In this document: piece by piece, positions 1 to 7,872 of the stretch
How positions within the stretch are numbered: the stretch's first letter is position 1
How the letters are laid out: the number at the start of each line of letters is the position of its first letter
Assembly (NCBI GenBank): GCA_905192805.1
Contig: CAJJMF010000001.1
Location: forward strand, 1 to 39,569
DNA length: 39,569 bases
Source of the DNA: an uncultured Sutterella sp.
GTDB lineage: Bacteria; Pseudomonadota; Gammaproteobacteria; Burkholderiales; Burkholderiaceae_F
Direction of reading: 5' to 3'
Position numbers and translations under genes: made by a program
The notes under the pieces: model-generated
Told to the model about the DNA's origin: nothing
What the model saw: the letters and a program-made list of their open reading frames with translations, nothing else
The model's database searches: none

Positions 1-420
1 ATCCAAAAAACGAATCGCCGCCGGACTCTGTAGGGCACGCGTCACATCCTGAGGCGAGCGCATCGCAAAGGCTCGGATCAAACCTATGGACGCACCCTCG
101 GGGGTTTTTACGCGACCGATGGTCTCAGCCCAGCGGGTTTCCTCTTCCCTCGTGAGCAGCTGGTGGCACTGCACGTGGGTCACCAGCCCCGTGCGAGCCA
201 CATCAAGTACCTCCTCGAGCGATTCATTTAAAAAGACCGCCACCCGCCCAATCGACGGTGCCACCAAGGGAGCGAGTGCTTCGAGCGTCTCACGGTTCAC
301 CGTACGTGCCTTACCGTGGGCGAGCACAAAGCCCACCATCGTGGGCGCGAGGGCATTCGCGATGGCGATCGCCTCAGGGGTTTTCAGCCCACAGAGTTTG
401 ATCCCAAGGGGCGCTCTCAT
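1..420 (-). CDS. trpF: phosphoribosylanthranilate isomerase (3' end cut by window edge)
   Basis: This enzyme isomerises N-(5-phosphoribosyl)anthranilate in tryptophan synthesis. The minus strand is open from the ATG at 420 to the window edge, giving 140 residues with no stop. The N-terminus reads IKLCGLKTPEAI, matching the family's KICGL strand with its active-site Cys. GFVLAHGKARTV follows where the family has GFVF..KSxRxV, and the VQCHQ strand occupies the place of VQLHG. These departures make it a divergent member. Its ATG overlaps the trpC stop by four bases (ATGA), so it is translationally coupled as the fifth gene of the trp operon. The C-terminal part of the barrel lies outside the window. 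Identification rests on these motifs and on its position after trpC. Confidence 0.85.
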   Translation of the reverse strand, partial: MRAPLGIKLCGLKTPEAIAIANALAPTMVGFVLAHGKARTVNRETLEALAPLVAPSIGRVAVFLNESLEEVLDVARTGLVTHVQCHQLLTREEETRWAETIGRVKTPEGASIGLIRAFAMRSPQDVTRALQSPAAIRFLD

Positions 421-1235
421 TGCCCTACCTCCCGGATCAAGCGAATAAGCCCTTCGCGGTCCTCACTGCGCATGAGCATTTCCCCAATAAGAGCGGCATC
501 CGCCCCTGCGCGAGCCACAGCCCGCACATCTTCAAGCGTTTGGATCCCACTCTCGGCCACATAAATGGCCTCAGGTGGCACTAGGGCACGAAGCGCCTGC
601 GCGTGTTCGGTATTAACTTCAAAGGTGTGAAGGTTACGATTATTGACCCCGATCACCGTAGCCCCCACATCGAGCGCCACCGCGATTTCATCAGGGTTGT
701 GCGTTTCAACCAACGCCGCCATATCCAATTCGTGTGCCAAATCCAAGAGGCCCTTGAGAACACTCGGACTCAAAAGCGACACAATCAAGAGGACCGCCGA
801 AGCCCCCAATAATTTCGCTTCGTAAATCATCGCTTCATGCACCGTGAAGTCTTTGCGCAGTAAAGGTGTTTGCACGGTCTGCGCGATGCTCGCCAAGTAC
901 TGATCGTCACCCAAAAAAGCCGTAGGCTCGGTCAATACCGAAATCGCATCGATACCCGCACGCTCGTAGGATTGAGCTATCTCTTGATAAGGAAACACGG
1001 GCGCAATCATGCCTTTACTGGGCGAAGCTCGTTTCACTTCACCAATCAAACGTAACCCAGGGCGACGTAGCGCCGACTCAAACGCTTCGCGTGAAGCCCC
1101 GCGAGCGTTCATTGGGGCTACGAGGGCCTCGGCATTGGCCCGAAGGGTCGCCAAGGGCGTTGTCGCTAACCGCACGGCCACACGATGCTGCGCACGTTGC
1201 GCTAATTCGGTCAAAATCGAAGGGGCTTGGCTCAT
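417..1235 (-). CDS. trpC: indole-3-glycerol-phosphate synthase
   Basis: This 272-residue TIM barrel closes the indole ring by converting CdRP to indole-3-glycerol phosphate. The family residues are visible: EVKRASPS with the catalytic Lys near residue 68, LLRKDF with Lys near 128, VETH with Glu near 177, GVNNRNL near 196-202 and VAESGI near 226-231. Length is normal for a monofunctional TrpC. The start ATG overlaps the trpD stop by four bases and the stop overlaps the trpF start in the same way, so trpD, trpC and trpF look translationally coupled. No fusion to TrpF is present, unlike the enterobacterial enzyme. Confidence 0.97.
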   Translation of the reverse strand: MSQAPSILTELAQRAQHRVAVRLATTPLATLRANAEALVAPMNARGASREAFESALRRPGLRLIGEVKRASPSKGMIAPVFPYQEIAQSYERAGIDAISVLTEPTAFLGDDQYLASIAQTVQTPLLRKDFTVHEAMIYEAKLLGASAVLLIVSLLSPSVLKGLLDLAHELDMAALVETHNPDEIAVALDVGATVIGVNNRNLHTFEVNTEHAQALRALVPPEAIYVAESGIQTLEDVRAVARAGADAALIGEMLMRSEDREGLIRLIREVGQ

Positions 1236-2269
1236 TTCCCCTCCTCGGCGACGCTCGCCTGACTTTCACGAATCAGTGCCTCGAGTACCGCCAGGGCTTT
1301 GCCCGAATCGATCAATTCGCGTGCGAGCGCAATCCCCTCAGCAATCGTAGCTACTCGATCACCCACACAGAGTAAGGCGCCCGCATTGAGTAACACGGCA
1401 TCACGCTTGGGTCCTAGCTCACCCGATAAGATGGCTCGGGTGATGGCCGCATTCTCCTGAGGATTGCCCCCCAACAAATCCGCCTTGTCGCAACGGGTGA
1501 GTCCCAACGCCTCGGGCGTTATCCGATAGGATTTCGTCCACCCGTCTTTAAATTCACACACTGTCGTGGGTGCTGAGAGCGAGAGTTCATCGAGCTTATC
1601 TTCGCCATAAACGACCATCCCACGCTTCACCCCTAAGCCCATTAAGACTTGTGCCAAAGGTTCGACCAAATAGCGGTCATACACCCCCAAGAGTTGACCG
1701 ACGGGACGTGCTGGGTTGGTTAAGGGTCCCAAAATATTAAAAACCGTCCGAAAACCCAATTCGCGGCGAATCGGCCCGACGTATTTCATCGATGTGTGGT
1801 ACTTCTGCGCAAAGAAAAAGCAAAAGCCGACACGCTCGAGGAGTTGCACCGCCTGCGCGGGGCTCTGATCAATATTGACCCCTAAGGCTTCCAAGCAATC
1901 GGCCGTACCAGACTTGGACGAGGCGGCACGGTTCCCGTGCTTGGCAACTTTCATTCCGCCCGCAACCGCCACAAAGGCGGACGTGGTGGAAATATTAAAG
2001 CTCCCAGCGTTGTCGCCCCCCGTCCCCACGATTTCGTAAACCGGAAACGGTACGTTCACTGCCAGCGCATGTTCACGCATCGCGCTCGCCGCCCCCATGA
2101 TTTCGTCAATCGTTTCGGAACGTGCACTCTTCGTAGACATCGCAGCCAAAAAGGCCGCATTTTGGGTGGGGGTCGTTTCCCCGGCCATGATTTCATTCAT
2201 GACGGTGTAACTTTCTTCAAAGGTTAAATCCCCTTTATTGACTAACTTCACAATGGCTTCTTTAATCAT
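1232..2269 (-). CDS. trpD: anthranilate phosphoribosyltransferase
   Basis: This enzyme transfers the phosphoribosyl group of PRPP to anthranilate. It has 345 residues, the usual family length. The PRPP-binding GTGGD motif is at residues 82-86 and KHGNRAASSKSG follows at about 110-121, both diagnostic of TrpD. An AAAGGA ribosome-binding site precedes the ATG by about eight bases. There are 57 bases between trpG and this gene, the only appreciable gap in the operon, and no terminator is seen in it. Monofunctional TrpD with a separate TrpG is usual for Betaproteobacteria and Firmicutes. Confidence 0.97.
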   Translation of the reverse strand: MIKEAIVKLVNKGDLTFEESYTVMNEIMAGETTPTQNAAFLAAMSTKSARSETIDEIMGAASAMREHALAVNVPFPVYEIVGTGGDNAGSFNISTTSAFVAVAGGMKVAKHGNRAASSKSGTADCLEALGVNIDQSPAQAVQLLERVGFCFFFAQKYHTSMKYVGPIRRELGFRTVFNILGPLTNPARPVGQLLGVYDRYLVEPLAQVLMGLGVKRGMVVYGEDKLDELSLSAPTTVCEFKDGWTKSYRITPEALGLTRCDKADLLGGNPQENAAITRAILSGELGPKRDAVLLNAGALLCVGDRVATIAEGIALARELIDSGKALAVLEALIRESQASVAEEGK

Positions 2270-2326
2270 GACTTATTCCTTTCTTGGTTAACCGAGACAA
2301 ACCGTCGTGTACGGCCTCCGCTCGTT

Positions 2327-2917
2327 CTAGACACTCGCCTTCACTCCTCGGGCATAGGCTAAAAACGCTTCGAGCATCGAGAGCCCCCCTTGGGTCAAAA
2401 TGGATTCGGGATGAAATTGCACGCCAAAAATGGGATAGGCTTGGTGGCGCACCGCCATCACTTCCCCATCCTCGGTCACGGCGGTGACGCGTAAACTCGG
2501 GGGGACCGTGTCGGGGCGCGCGGCGAGCGAGTGGTAACGAGCGACTTCCCCCGTATCCCCCAATGCTTCAAAAAGCACCGAGTCAGGGGCATAACGAACA
2601 CGGCTCGATTTACCGTGCATCAGCGTCTTGGCATAGGTGACCGTTGCACCAAACGCTTGGCAAATCGCCTGATGGCCTAAGCAGACACCAAGGATTGGTA
2701 TCCGATGGCCTAAGCGCTTTACCACGTCAACAATCACGCCAGCGTCTTCGGGACGCCCAGGTCCCGGCGAAAGGACAATCGCCTCAGGCGCCAACGCTTC
2801 GATCGCGTCCACACTCAACTCGTCGTTTCGAATGACACGAATGTCACGCTCCAGCGTCCCCAGATACTGGTAAAGGTTGTAGACAAAGCTGTCGTAGCTA
2901 TCAATCAATAAAATCAT
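2327..2917 (-). CDS. trpG: anthranilate synthase glutamine amidotransferase subunit
   Basis: This class I amidotransferase supplies ammonia from glutamine to TrpE. It has 196 residues. Visible motifs are SPGPGRPEDAG near 50-60, the nucleophile elbow GVCLGHQAI with Cys79, HGK near 101-103, YHSL at 128-131 and QFHPES with His169 and Glu171. These complete the Cys-His-Glu triad. The start overlaps the trpE stop by four bases (ATGA), so both subunits should be made together. PabA has the same fold. The place between trpE and trpD favours TrpG, though dual use with a PabB elsewhere cannot be excluded. Confidence 0.96.
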   Translation of the reverse strand: MILLIDSYDSFVYNLYQYLGTLERDIRVIRNDELSVDAIEALAPEAIVLSPGPGRPEDAGVIVDVVKRLGHRIPILGVCLGHQAICQAFGATVTYAKTLMHGKSSRVRYAPDSVLFEALGDTGEVARYHSLAARPDTVPPSLRVTAVTEDGEVMAVRHQAYPIFGVQFHPESILTQGGLSMLEAFLAYARGVKASV

Positions 2918-4374
2918 AGAACCTCCCCGGACTGCTCTAACGCACGAACCACGGCTTTGGCCTTATTGACACACTCTTGGTATTCGTTCTCGGGAACACT
3001 GTCCGCCACGATCCCTGCGCCACTACGCACATAGACTTGGTTGCCTTTACGATAGGCCAAGCGAATCGCAATACAGGTATCCATATTGCCGGCAAAATCG
3101 ATATAACCGACTGCCCCTCCGTAGATGCCTCGCTGGTTGTCTTCGAGTTCACGGATGAGCTCACAGGCACGGATTTTCGGTGCCCCTGAGAGGGTGCCCG
3201 CAGGCAGTACCGCACTGATCGCATCGAGCGCATCCTTATCGTCGCGAATCTCCCCACGCACGGTCGAGCCGATGTGCATGACATGCGAAAAACGCTCAAT
3301 GGCACGGAGTTTCTCGACTTTAACCGTTCCAAAACGACTAATCTTGCCTAAATCGTTGCGTCCCAAATCGACCAACATGTTGTGCTCGGCCAATTCCTTT
3401 TCATCGGCTAAGAGTTCGGCCTCAAGCGCCAAATCGGCCTCGGGCGTTGCTCCACGAGGACGCGTGCCGGCTAAGGGGAAGGTGTGAAGAACCCCATCGG
3501 TGAGTTTGACGAGGGTTTCGGGCGAGGCACCCGCCACCTCTACGTCCGTCCCCGAAAAGTAAAAGAGGTAAGGCGACGGGTTAATCGTGCGTAGCAACCG
3601 ATAGGTATTAAAGAGACTTCCTTCAAAGGGGCCTGAAAACCGGTTCGATAAGACGATTTGGAAAATATCGCCTTCAGTGATGTAGTGTTTGGCCCGTTCG
3701 ACCATCTGACAAAACGTCGATTGACTAAATAAGGGCGTCATCTCACCCGTGAGTCGACCCGTGGGCGACGGGGCACGGTGCGAGGTATTGAGGAGTGCTT
3801 TCATCTCCTCGATGGCCATCTGGGCGTGGATGTAATTCGCGTCCAGATCGTCCGTGGTCACATTGACAATCAACAGAATCTTTTGCTTTAAATGATCAAA
3901 CGCAATGATGCGATCAAAGAGCATCAAATCGAGGTCTTTGAAGTCGTTAGCAGCGTCGTAGTTGAACTGAAGCCGGGACTCTGTATAACCAAAGTATTCA
4001 AACGAGAAGTACCCAACGAGGCCCCCGGTCAAGGGCGGTAGCCCTTCCACACGGGCCGAACGGTGCGATGTCAAAAGTTCGCGCAAATACTCATGCACGG
4101 GAGCGTCCACGCGCTCGCCATTCACGAAGAGTTCGCCCGCTTGTGCCGTCACACAAAGCCGTGGACGGAAACCCAGAAAGCTGTAACGACCCCAGTGCGT
4201 TTTATCTTCGAGGGATTCGAGTAAAAAGACATGCTCAGAGGCTTCGCGCAACAAATTGACCGCTTCAATCGGCGTCAGCGCATCGGCGAGCATTTCACCA
4301 CAGACGGGCACGCGACGAATCTCTGGATTCTGCGCGAGCGTTTTTAAGGTCTCGAGACTCGGATAAAGTGGCAT
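2914..4374 (-). CDS. trpE: anthranilate synthase component I
   Basis: TrpE makes anthranilate from chorismate, the committed step of tryptophan synthesis. From the chosen ATG it has 486 residues. The C-terminal chorismate-binding domain shows EGDIFQIVLSNRF, AGASPETLV, LAGTRPRG, ELAEHNMLVDLGRNDLG, LPAGTLSGAPKIRA and YGGAVGYIDF, all typical of TrpE. LLESLEDKTHWGRYSFLG in the N-terminal domain resembles the tryptophan feedback site region. I chose the ATG at 4374 because TAAGGAA ends eight bases upstream. A TTG at 4392 extends the frame by six codons but lies in the U-tract end of the leader terminator. The gene heads the operon and is directly preceded by the T-box leader. Confidence 0.96.
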   Translation of the reverse strand: MPLYPSLETLKTLAQNPEIRRVPVCGEMLADALTPIEAVNLLREASEHVFLLESLEDKTHWGRYSFLGFRPRLCVTAQAGELFVNGERVDAPVHEYLRELLTSHRSARVEGLPPLTGGLVGYFSFEYFGYTESRLQFNYDAANDFKDLDLMLFDRIIAFDHLKQKILLIVNVTTDDLDANYIHAQMAIEEMKALLNTSHRAPSPTGRLTGEMTPLFSQSTFCQMVERAKHYITEGDIFQIVLSNRFSGPFEGSLFNTYRLLRTINPSPYLFYFSGTDVEVAGASPETLVKLTDGVLHTFPLAGTRPRGATPEADLALEAELLADEKELAEHNMLVDLGRNDLGKISRFGTVKVEKLRAIERFSHVMHIGSTVRGEIRDDKDALDAISAVLPAGTLSGAPKIRACELIRELEDNQRGIYGGAVGYIDFAGNMDTCIAIRLAYRKGNQVYVRSGAGIVADSVPENEYQECVNKAKAVVRALEQSGEVL

Positions 4375-4393
4375 AAACGTTTCCTTAGGCAAT

Positions 4394-4431
4394 AAAAAAA
4401 CTCCATCGTTAGCCCAGTGCTATCGAGGAGT
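4394..4431 (-). terminator. leader terminator in front of trpE
   Basis: The hairpin ACTCC-TCG-TAGC (4431-4419) pairs with GCTA-CGA-GGAGT (4413-4400), with one mismatch and one bulge, and is followed by seven T. It is an intrinsic terminator ending about 20 bases before the trpE ATG. Its 5' strand CTCGATAGC (4427-4419) is fully complementary to GCTATCGAG at 4484-4476, which gives an alternative pairing that would prevent termination. Confidence 0.88.
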
Positions 4432-4765
4432 GCTTATTGACTTAGGCCACGCGCCTAAAAACGGTAAGGTAACCTCTCGATAGCCCTATAGGGGGGCTCA
4501 AAGAGGTAAGGACGAGCGTGGTGCCCGCGGTGCCACCTTACCTTCATAAGTGCCACGAAGGCGCTTATGCACTTTTTAACGGGTACCATCATACCCTGAA
4601 CCACTCACGTGGGTTCTCTACGTCGCAGAATACTCGGTCCTAGAGAAGGACTTTTCCCTACGCCCTCAGCGGCCCATTATAACGGTGTGTTTCTTACCTC
4701 ACTTCCACCTACTGAGGCTCTCTCTTAAGGCATCATCCGTTTTTACTTCCGCGTCGACGGTGTAC
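4394..4765 (-). promoter_or_regulatory. T-box riboswitch leader of the trp operon (tRNA-Trp specific)
   Basis: Read on the minus strand, this leader folds as a T-box that senses uncharged tRNA. Stem I: helices 4752-4749/4672-4669 (GCGG/CCGC), 4740-4737/4685-4682 (ACGG/CCGT), 4729-4726/4696-4693 and 4717-4713/4701-4697. It has an AG-rich bulge at 4725-4718 and the apical loop GTAGGTGGAAG. The specifier loop has AGTA (4747-4744) on one side and TGG (4676-4674), the Trp codon, followed by G on the other. Stem II pairs 4647-4641 with 4620-4614, and Stem III pairs 4569-4564 with 4550-4545. The T-box AGGTGGCACCGCG is at 4538-4526 inside an antiterminator made by 4542-4536 and 4511-4505. The bulge UGGC matches the GCCA end expected of tRNA-Trp. 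The parts are seen directly; the fold was done by eye. Confidence 0.93.
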
Positions 4766-4770
4766 TACTA

Positions 4771-4799
4771 ATCCTAGGGAAGTCTTCGGGGCACGTCAA
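4771..4799 (-). promoter_or_regulatory. sigma-70 promoter of the trp operon
   Basis: TTGACG (4799-4794) and TAGGAT (4776-4771) are separated by exactly 17 bases on the minus strand. Transcription would start near 4764, just before T-box stem I, so the promoter and the leader fit each other. The upstream ppsA terminator separates the two transcription units. Confidence 0.75.
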
Positions 4800-4890
4800 T
4801 GCCCCCTCTCGACTTCTCCCAAGAATGTCACCGGATAGGGGCGTTGACGCAATCGCTCTAAGGACATTCCACTAAGCGTTAACCCATAGG

Positions 4891-4925
4891 AAAAAAGCAC
4901 CACACAGTTTTCTGCGTAGTGCTTT
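4891..4925 (-). terminator. ppsA terminator
   Basis: On the minus strand AGCACTACGCAG and CTGTGTGGTGCT form a stem with an AAAA loop, followed by six T. It lies about 75 bases after the ppsA stop. A second hairpin, GGGGAGAC/GTCTCCCC, lies between them at about 4934-4975. Confidence 0.85.
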
Positions 4926-4998
4926 CTTTGCGTGGGGAGACGCGCTTTCGGAGGGCTTCTCCGACAGGTCTCCCCTTAGGCGATCCTTTAGGGCGAAT

Positions 4999-7368
4999 TT
5001 ACTTCGCCAAACGACGCCACGTATCGACCACCGTATCCGGGTTAAGCGAGATGGACTCAATACCTTGATCCATCAACCACTGAGCAAAGTCGGCATGGTC
5101 AGACGGACCCTGACCGCAAATACCCACGTACTTACCCTGAGCACGGCAAGCCTTAATGGCCATCGCTAAAAGGGCCTTCACCGCGTCGTTACGTTCATCA
5201 AAGCTCGCAGCCACTAAGCCCGAGTCGCGGTCAAGCCCTAAGGCCAACTGCGTCATGTCGTTCGAACCGATCGAGAAGCCGTCGAAATACTGTAAGAACT
5301 GATCCGCTAACACGGCGTTCGAGGGGATTTCGCACATCATGATGAGGCGTAAGCCATTTTCGCCACGCTTCAAACCATGGCTGGCCATGATTTCGGTCAC
5401 GCGCTGCGCTTCGTTAATCGTACGCACGAAGGGGAGCATCAATTCGACGTTCGTTAAGCCCATTTCGTCACGGACAAACTTCATCGCACGGCATTCCATC
5501 GCGAAGCATTCCGCAAACTGGTTGGCAATGTAGCGCGAAGCGCCACGGAAGCCCAACATCGGGTTTTCTTCATCGGGTTCGTACTGAGCCCCACCGATCA
5601 ACTTACGGTATTCGTTGCTCTTAAAGTCCGACAAGCGAACAATGACCTTCTTCGGATAGAAGGCTGCCGCAATCGTCGCCACGCCTTCGGCGATCTTACG
5701 TTCGAAGAATTCCTTCGGATTGGCATAACCCGCCGACAAACGTTCGGCCGCGTCACGCAATTCGCCAGGCACATTCGGGTAATCCAACACCACCTTCGGG
5801 TGGATACCGATGTTATTGTTGATGATGAACTCTAAGCGAGCCAAACCCACCCCCTTATTCGGGATGCTCTGGAATTCAAAGGCCAACTGGGGGTTACCCA
5901 CGTTCATCATGATCTTGACCGGGACTTCCGGCAACGCACCGCGTTGAACTTCTTCAACGGCCACGTCTTGGAGACCTTCGTAGATGTTACCCGTATCGCC
6001 TTCGGCGCAGGACACCGTCACTAAGTCGTTTTCGACTAAGCGTTCGGTCGCGTCACCGCAGCCCACCACGGCGGGAATCCCTAATTCACGCGCAATAATG
6101 GCAGCGTGGCAGGTACGACCACCACGGTTCGTGACAATGGCGGAGGCCTTCTTCATCACGGGTTCCCAGTTGGGGTCCGTCATGTCGGTCACTAACACGT
6201 CGCCCGGTTGCACACGATCCATTTCGGAGGCGCTTTCCACAATACGCACGGGGCCCTGACCAATCTTCTGACCAATCGCACGGCCCTGGCAAAGCAAGCG
6301 GCCCTTGCTCTTTAAGGCGTAACGCAACTGAACGTCGACACCCTTTTGCTGGCTCTTAACGGTTTCCGGACGCGCTTGCAAGATGTAGATCTTGCCATCG
6401 ATCCCGTCCTTACCCCATTCGATGTCCATCGGACGGCCGTAGTGCTTTTCAATAATGCGAGCAAACTTGGCCAATTCGATCACGTCTTCATCGGTAATCG
6501 AGAAACGACGACGATCTTCGGGCGCCACATCCAAGGTACGAACCGTACGACCCGTCGTGCTATCGGGTTCGAATTCCATCTTGATTAACTTGCTACCCAA
6601 GGTCTTGCGGATGATCGGGTACTTGCCCTGATCCAAAATGGGCTTATGCACATAGAATTCGTCCGGATTCACCGCCCCCTGAACGACCGTTTCACCCAAG
6701 CCGTAGCTCGCGGTAATGAAAACGACCTGATCAAAGCCCGATTCCGTATCAAGCGTGAACATCACGCCAGCAGCCCCCTTGTCGGAGCGGCACATACGTT
6801 GCACACCGGCCGAGAGAGCCACTTCAGTATGGGTAAACCCTTTGTGGACACGATAGGAAATCGCACGGTCGTTATAAAGCGACGCAAACACTTCCTTCAT
6901 GCGATGGAGCACCGCATCGATACCCACAACGTTCAAGACCGTTTCTTGCTGGCCCGCAAAGGAGGCGTCCGGCAAGTCTTCCGCCGTCGCCGAGGAACGC
7001 ACGGCCACGGAGATTTCCGACTGACCGTCCTTTAACCATTCATAGAAATCACGGATTTCTTTTTCTAACTGCTGAGGGAACGGAGCGGCTTCGATCCAAC
7101 CACGGATTTCCGCGCCCGCTTCAGCCAAGGCCTTCACGTCATCGACGTCCAACGTCTGTAAGCGCTGAGCAATACGTTCTTCAAGACCACCTTCCTTAAT
7201 GAAAAGACGGAAGGCTTCGGCGGTAGTAGCAAAACCATCTGGTACACGAATACCCGCAGACGTCAATTGGCTCAGTAATTCGCCCAAAGAAGCGTTCTTA
7301 CCGCCAACGCGATCCACATCGCTCATGCGAAGTTGACTAAACGGGAAAACGTAACGACCCTGTATCAT
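4999..7368 (-). CDS. ppsA: phosphoenolpyruvate synthase
   Basis: PEP synthase converts pyruvate and ATP to PEP, AMP and phosphate, feeding gluconeogenesis. It has 789 residues, as in E. coli. The N-terminal ATP-grasp-like domain shows VGGKNASLGELL near 21-32 and VRSSATAEDLP near 123-133. The swivelling domain carries GGRTCHAAIIARELG with the phosphohistidine at 421. The C-terminal PEP-binding barrel shows SIGSNDMTQL, GLDRDS and GICGQGPSD with the catalytic Cys. A GAGGA site precedes the ATG. A -10-like TACAAT at 7422-7417 and a GGGGCA/TGCCCC hairpin (7393-7415) lie upstream. The regulator gene ppsR is divergent from it. No truncation is seen. Confidence 0.98.
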   Translation of the reverse strand: MIQGRYVFPFSQLRMSDVDRVGGKNASLGELLSQLTSAGIRVPDGFATTAEAFRLFIKEGGLEERIAQRLQTLDVDDVKALAEAGAEIRGWIEAAPFPQQLEKEIRDFYEWLKDGQSEISVAVRSSATAEDLPDASFAGQQETVLNVVGIDAVLHRMKEVFASLYNDRAISYRVHKGFTHTEVALSAGVQRMCRSDKGAAGVMFTLDTESGFDQVVFITASYGLGETVVQGAVNPDEFYVHKPILDQGKYPIIRKTLGSKLIKMEFEPDSTTGRTVRTLDVAPEDRRRFSITDEDVIELAKFARIIEKHYGRPMDIEWGKDGIDGKIYILQARPETVKSQQKGVDVQLRYALKSKGRLLCQGRAIGQKIGQGPVRIVESASEMDRVQPGDVLVTDMTDPNWEPVMKKASAIVTNRGGRTCHAAIIARELGIPAVVGCGDATERLVENDLVTVSCAEGDTGNIYEGLQDVAVEEVQRGALPEVPVKIMMNVGNPQLAFEFQSIPNKGVGLARLEFIINNNIGIHPKVVLDYPNVPGELRDAAERLSAGYANPKEFFERKIAEGVATIAAAFYPKKVIVRLSDFKSNEYRKLIGGAQYEPDEENPMLGFRGASRYIANQFAECFAMECRAMKFVRDEMGLTNVELMLPFVRTINEAQRVTEIMASHGLKRGENGLRLIMMCEIPSNAVLADQFLQYFDGFSIGSNDMTQLALGLDRDSGLVAASFDERNDAVKALLAMAIKACRAQGKYVGICGQGPSDHADFAQWLMDQGIESISLNPDTVVDTWRRLAK

Positions 7369-7526
7369 GTGTATGTCCTCTTAAGCCCAACTGGGGCAGT
7401 GAAACAAGTTGCCCCGATTGTACCCGTTATTGAGCGAATTTTCATGAAGACGGATCAGGCTTTTTTGGGATGCAATTGGTTACTTTTCAGTTTTTTTACG
7501 TTTATCCGCGTGGATAACACGGCGTG

Positions 7527-7550
7527 AAAAACCCCCTCGAGCGTGGGGGT
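7527..7550 (-). terminator. intrinsic terminator upstream of ppsA
   Basis: On the minus strand ACCCCC and GGGGGT form a stem around ACGCTCGA, and the read-out continues into a run of T before CACGCC. No annotated gene ends here. It lies about 160 bases before the ppsA start and upstream of the likely ppsA promoter, so it would end an unannotated short transcript or attenuate a longer ppsA transcript. Confidence 0.6.
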
Positions 7551-7815
7551 AGTCCTCAATAGAGGACAACACAAAATCAAGGCTTTTCCCCGTCTTTCAA
7601 TGACTTCCCGCCGATTCGACGGCATGGTCTTATCCGCTCACACACTCCTCAGAGGACTTTTCTAAGACGCTTCTTTCTTTTTCCTCCCTCACGCAAACAA
7701 GGGATAGACAGCACACTACTTAGGGAAAATACTTAGGACTATTTTCCAGCAGAGCAAAGCTAATCTTGCAAAAATAGTTGTTTGCTCTCGACATTCGTCG
7801 TGTCTATGCCTCCTT

Positions 7816-7849
7816 AAATGAGAGGATTTTCGATAAAATCGCCTCATTT
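7816..7849. repeat. 15-base inverted repeat before ppsR
   Basis: AAATGAGAGGATTTT and AAAATCGCCTCATTT are separated by CGAT, and 13 of 15 positions pair. It ends about 24 bases before the ppsR ATG. It could be an operator or a 5' UTR hairpin that hides the start region. Confidence 0.6.
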
Positions 7850-7872
7850 ACTATTGTGTGAGCCCCTTCAAG

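Larger units (their letters stand above)
7369..7872. other. divergent ppsA/ppsR intergenic region with several hairpins
   Basis: This 504-base stretch has no convincing gene. It contains the probable ppsA promoter (TACAAT, 7422-7417 minus) and 5' UTR hairpin 7393-7415. It also holds an intrinsic terminator pointing toward ppsA (7527-7550), directly preceded by GTCCTC/GAGGAC, and AGAGCAAA/TTTGCTCT arms around 7751-7788. A long inverted repeat lies just before ppsR. The terminator and hairpins suggest a short minus-strand transcript or a ppsA attenuator. Confidence 0.5.

Noticed and set aside
86..448. 120-codon open frame on the plus strand
   Set aside because: It is antisense to trpF, whose family motifs are visible on the other strand.
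4375..4392. TTG start for trpE at 4392
   Set aside because: It lies at the end of the leader terminator U-tract, has no ribosome-binding site, and the ATG at 4374 has TAAGGAA at the right distance.
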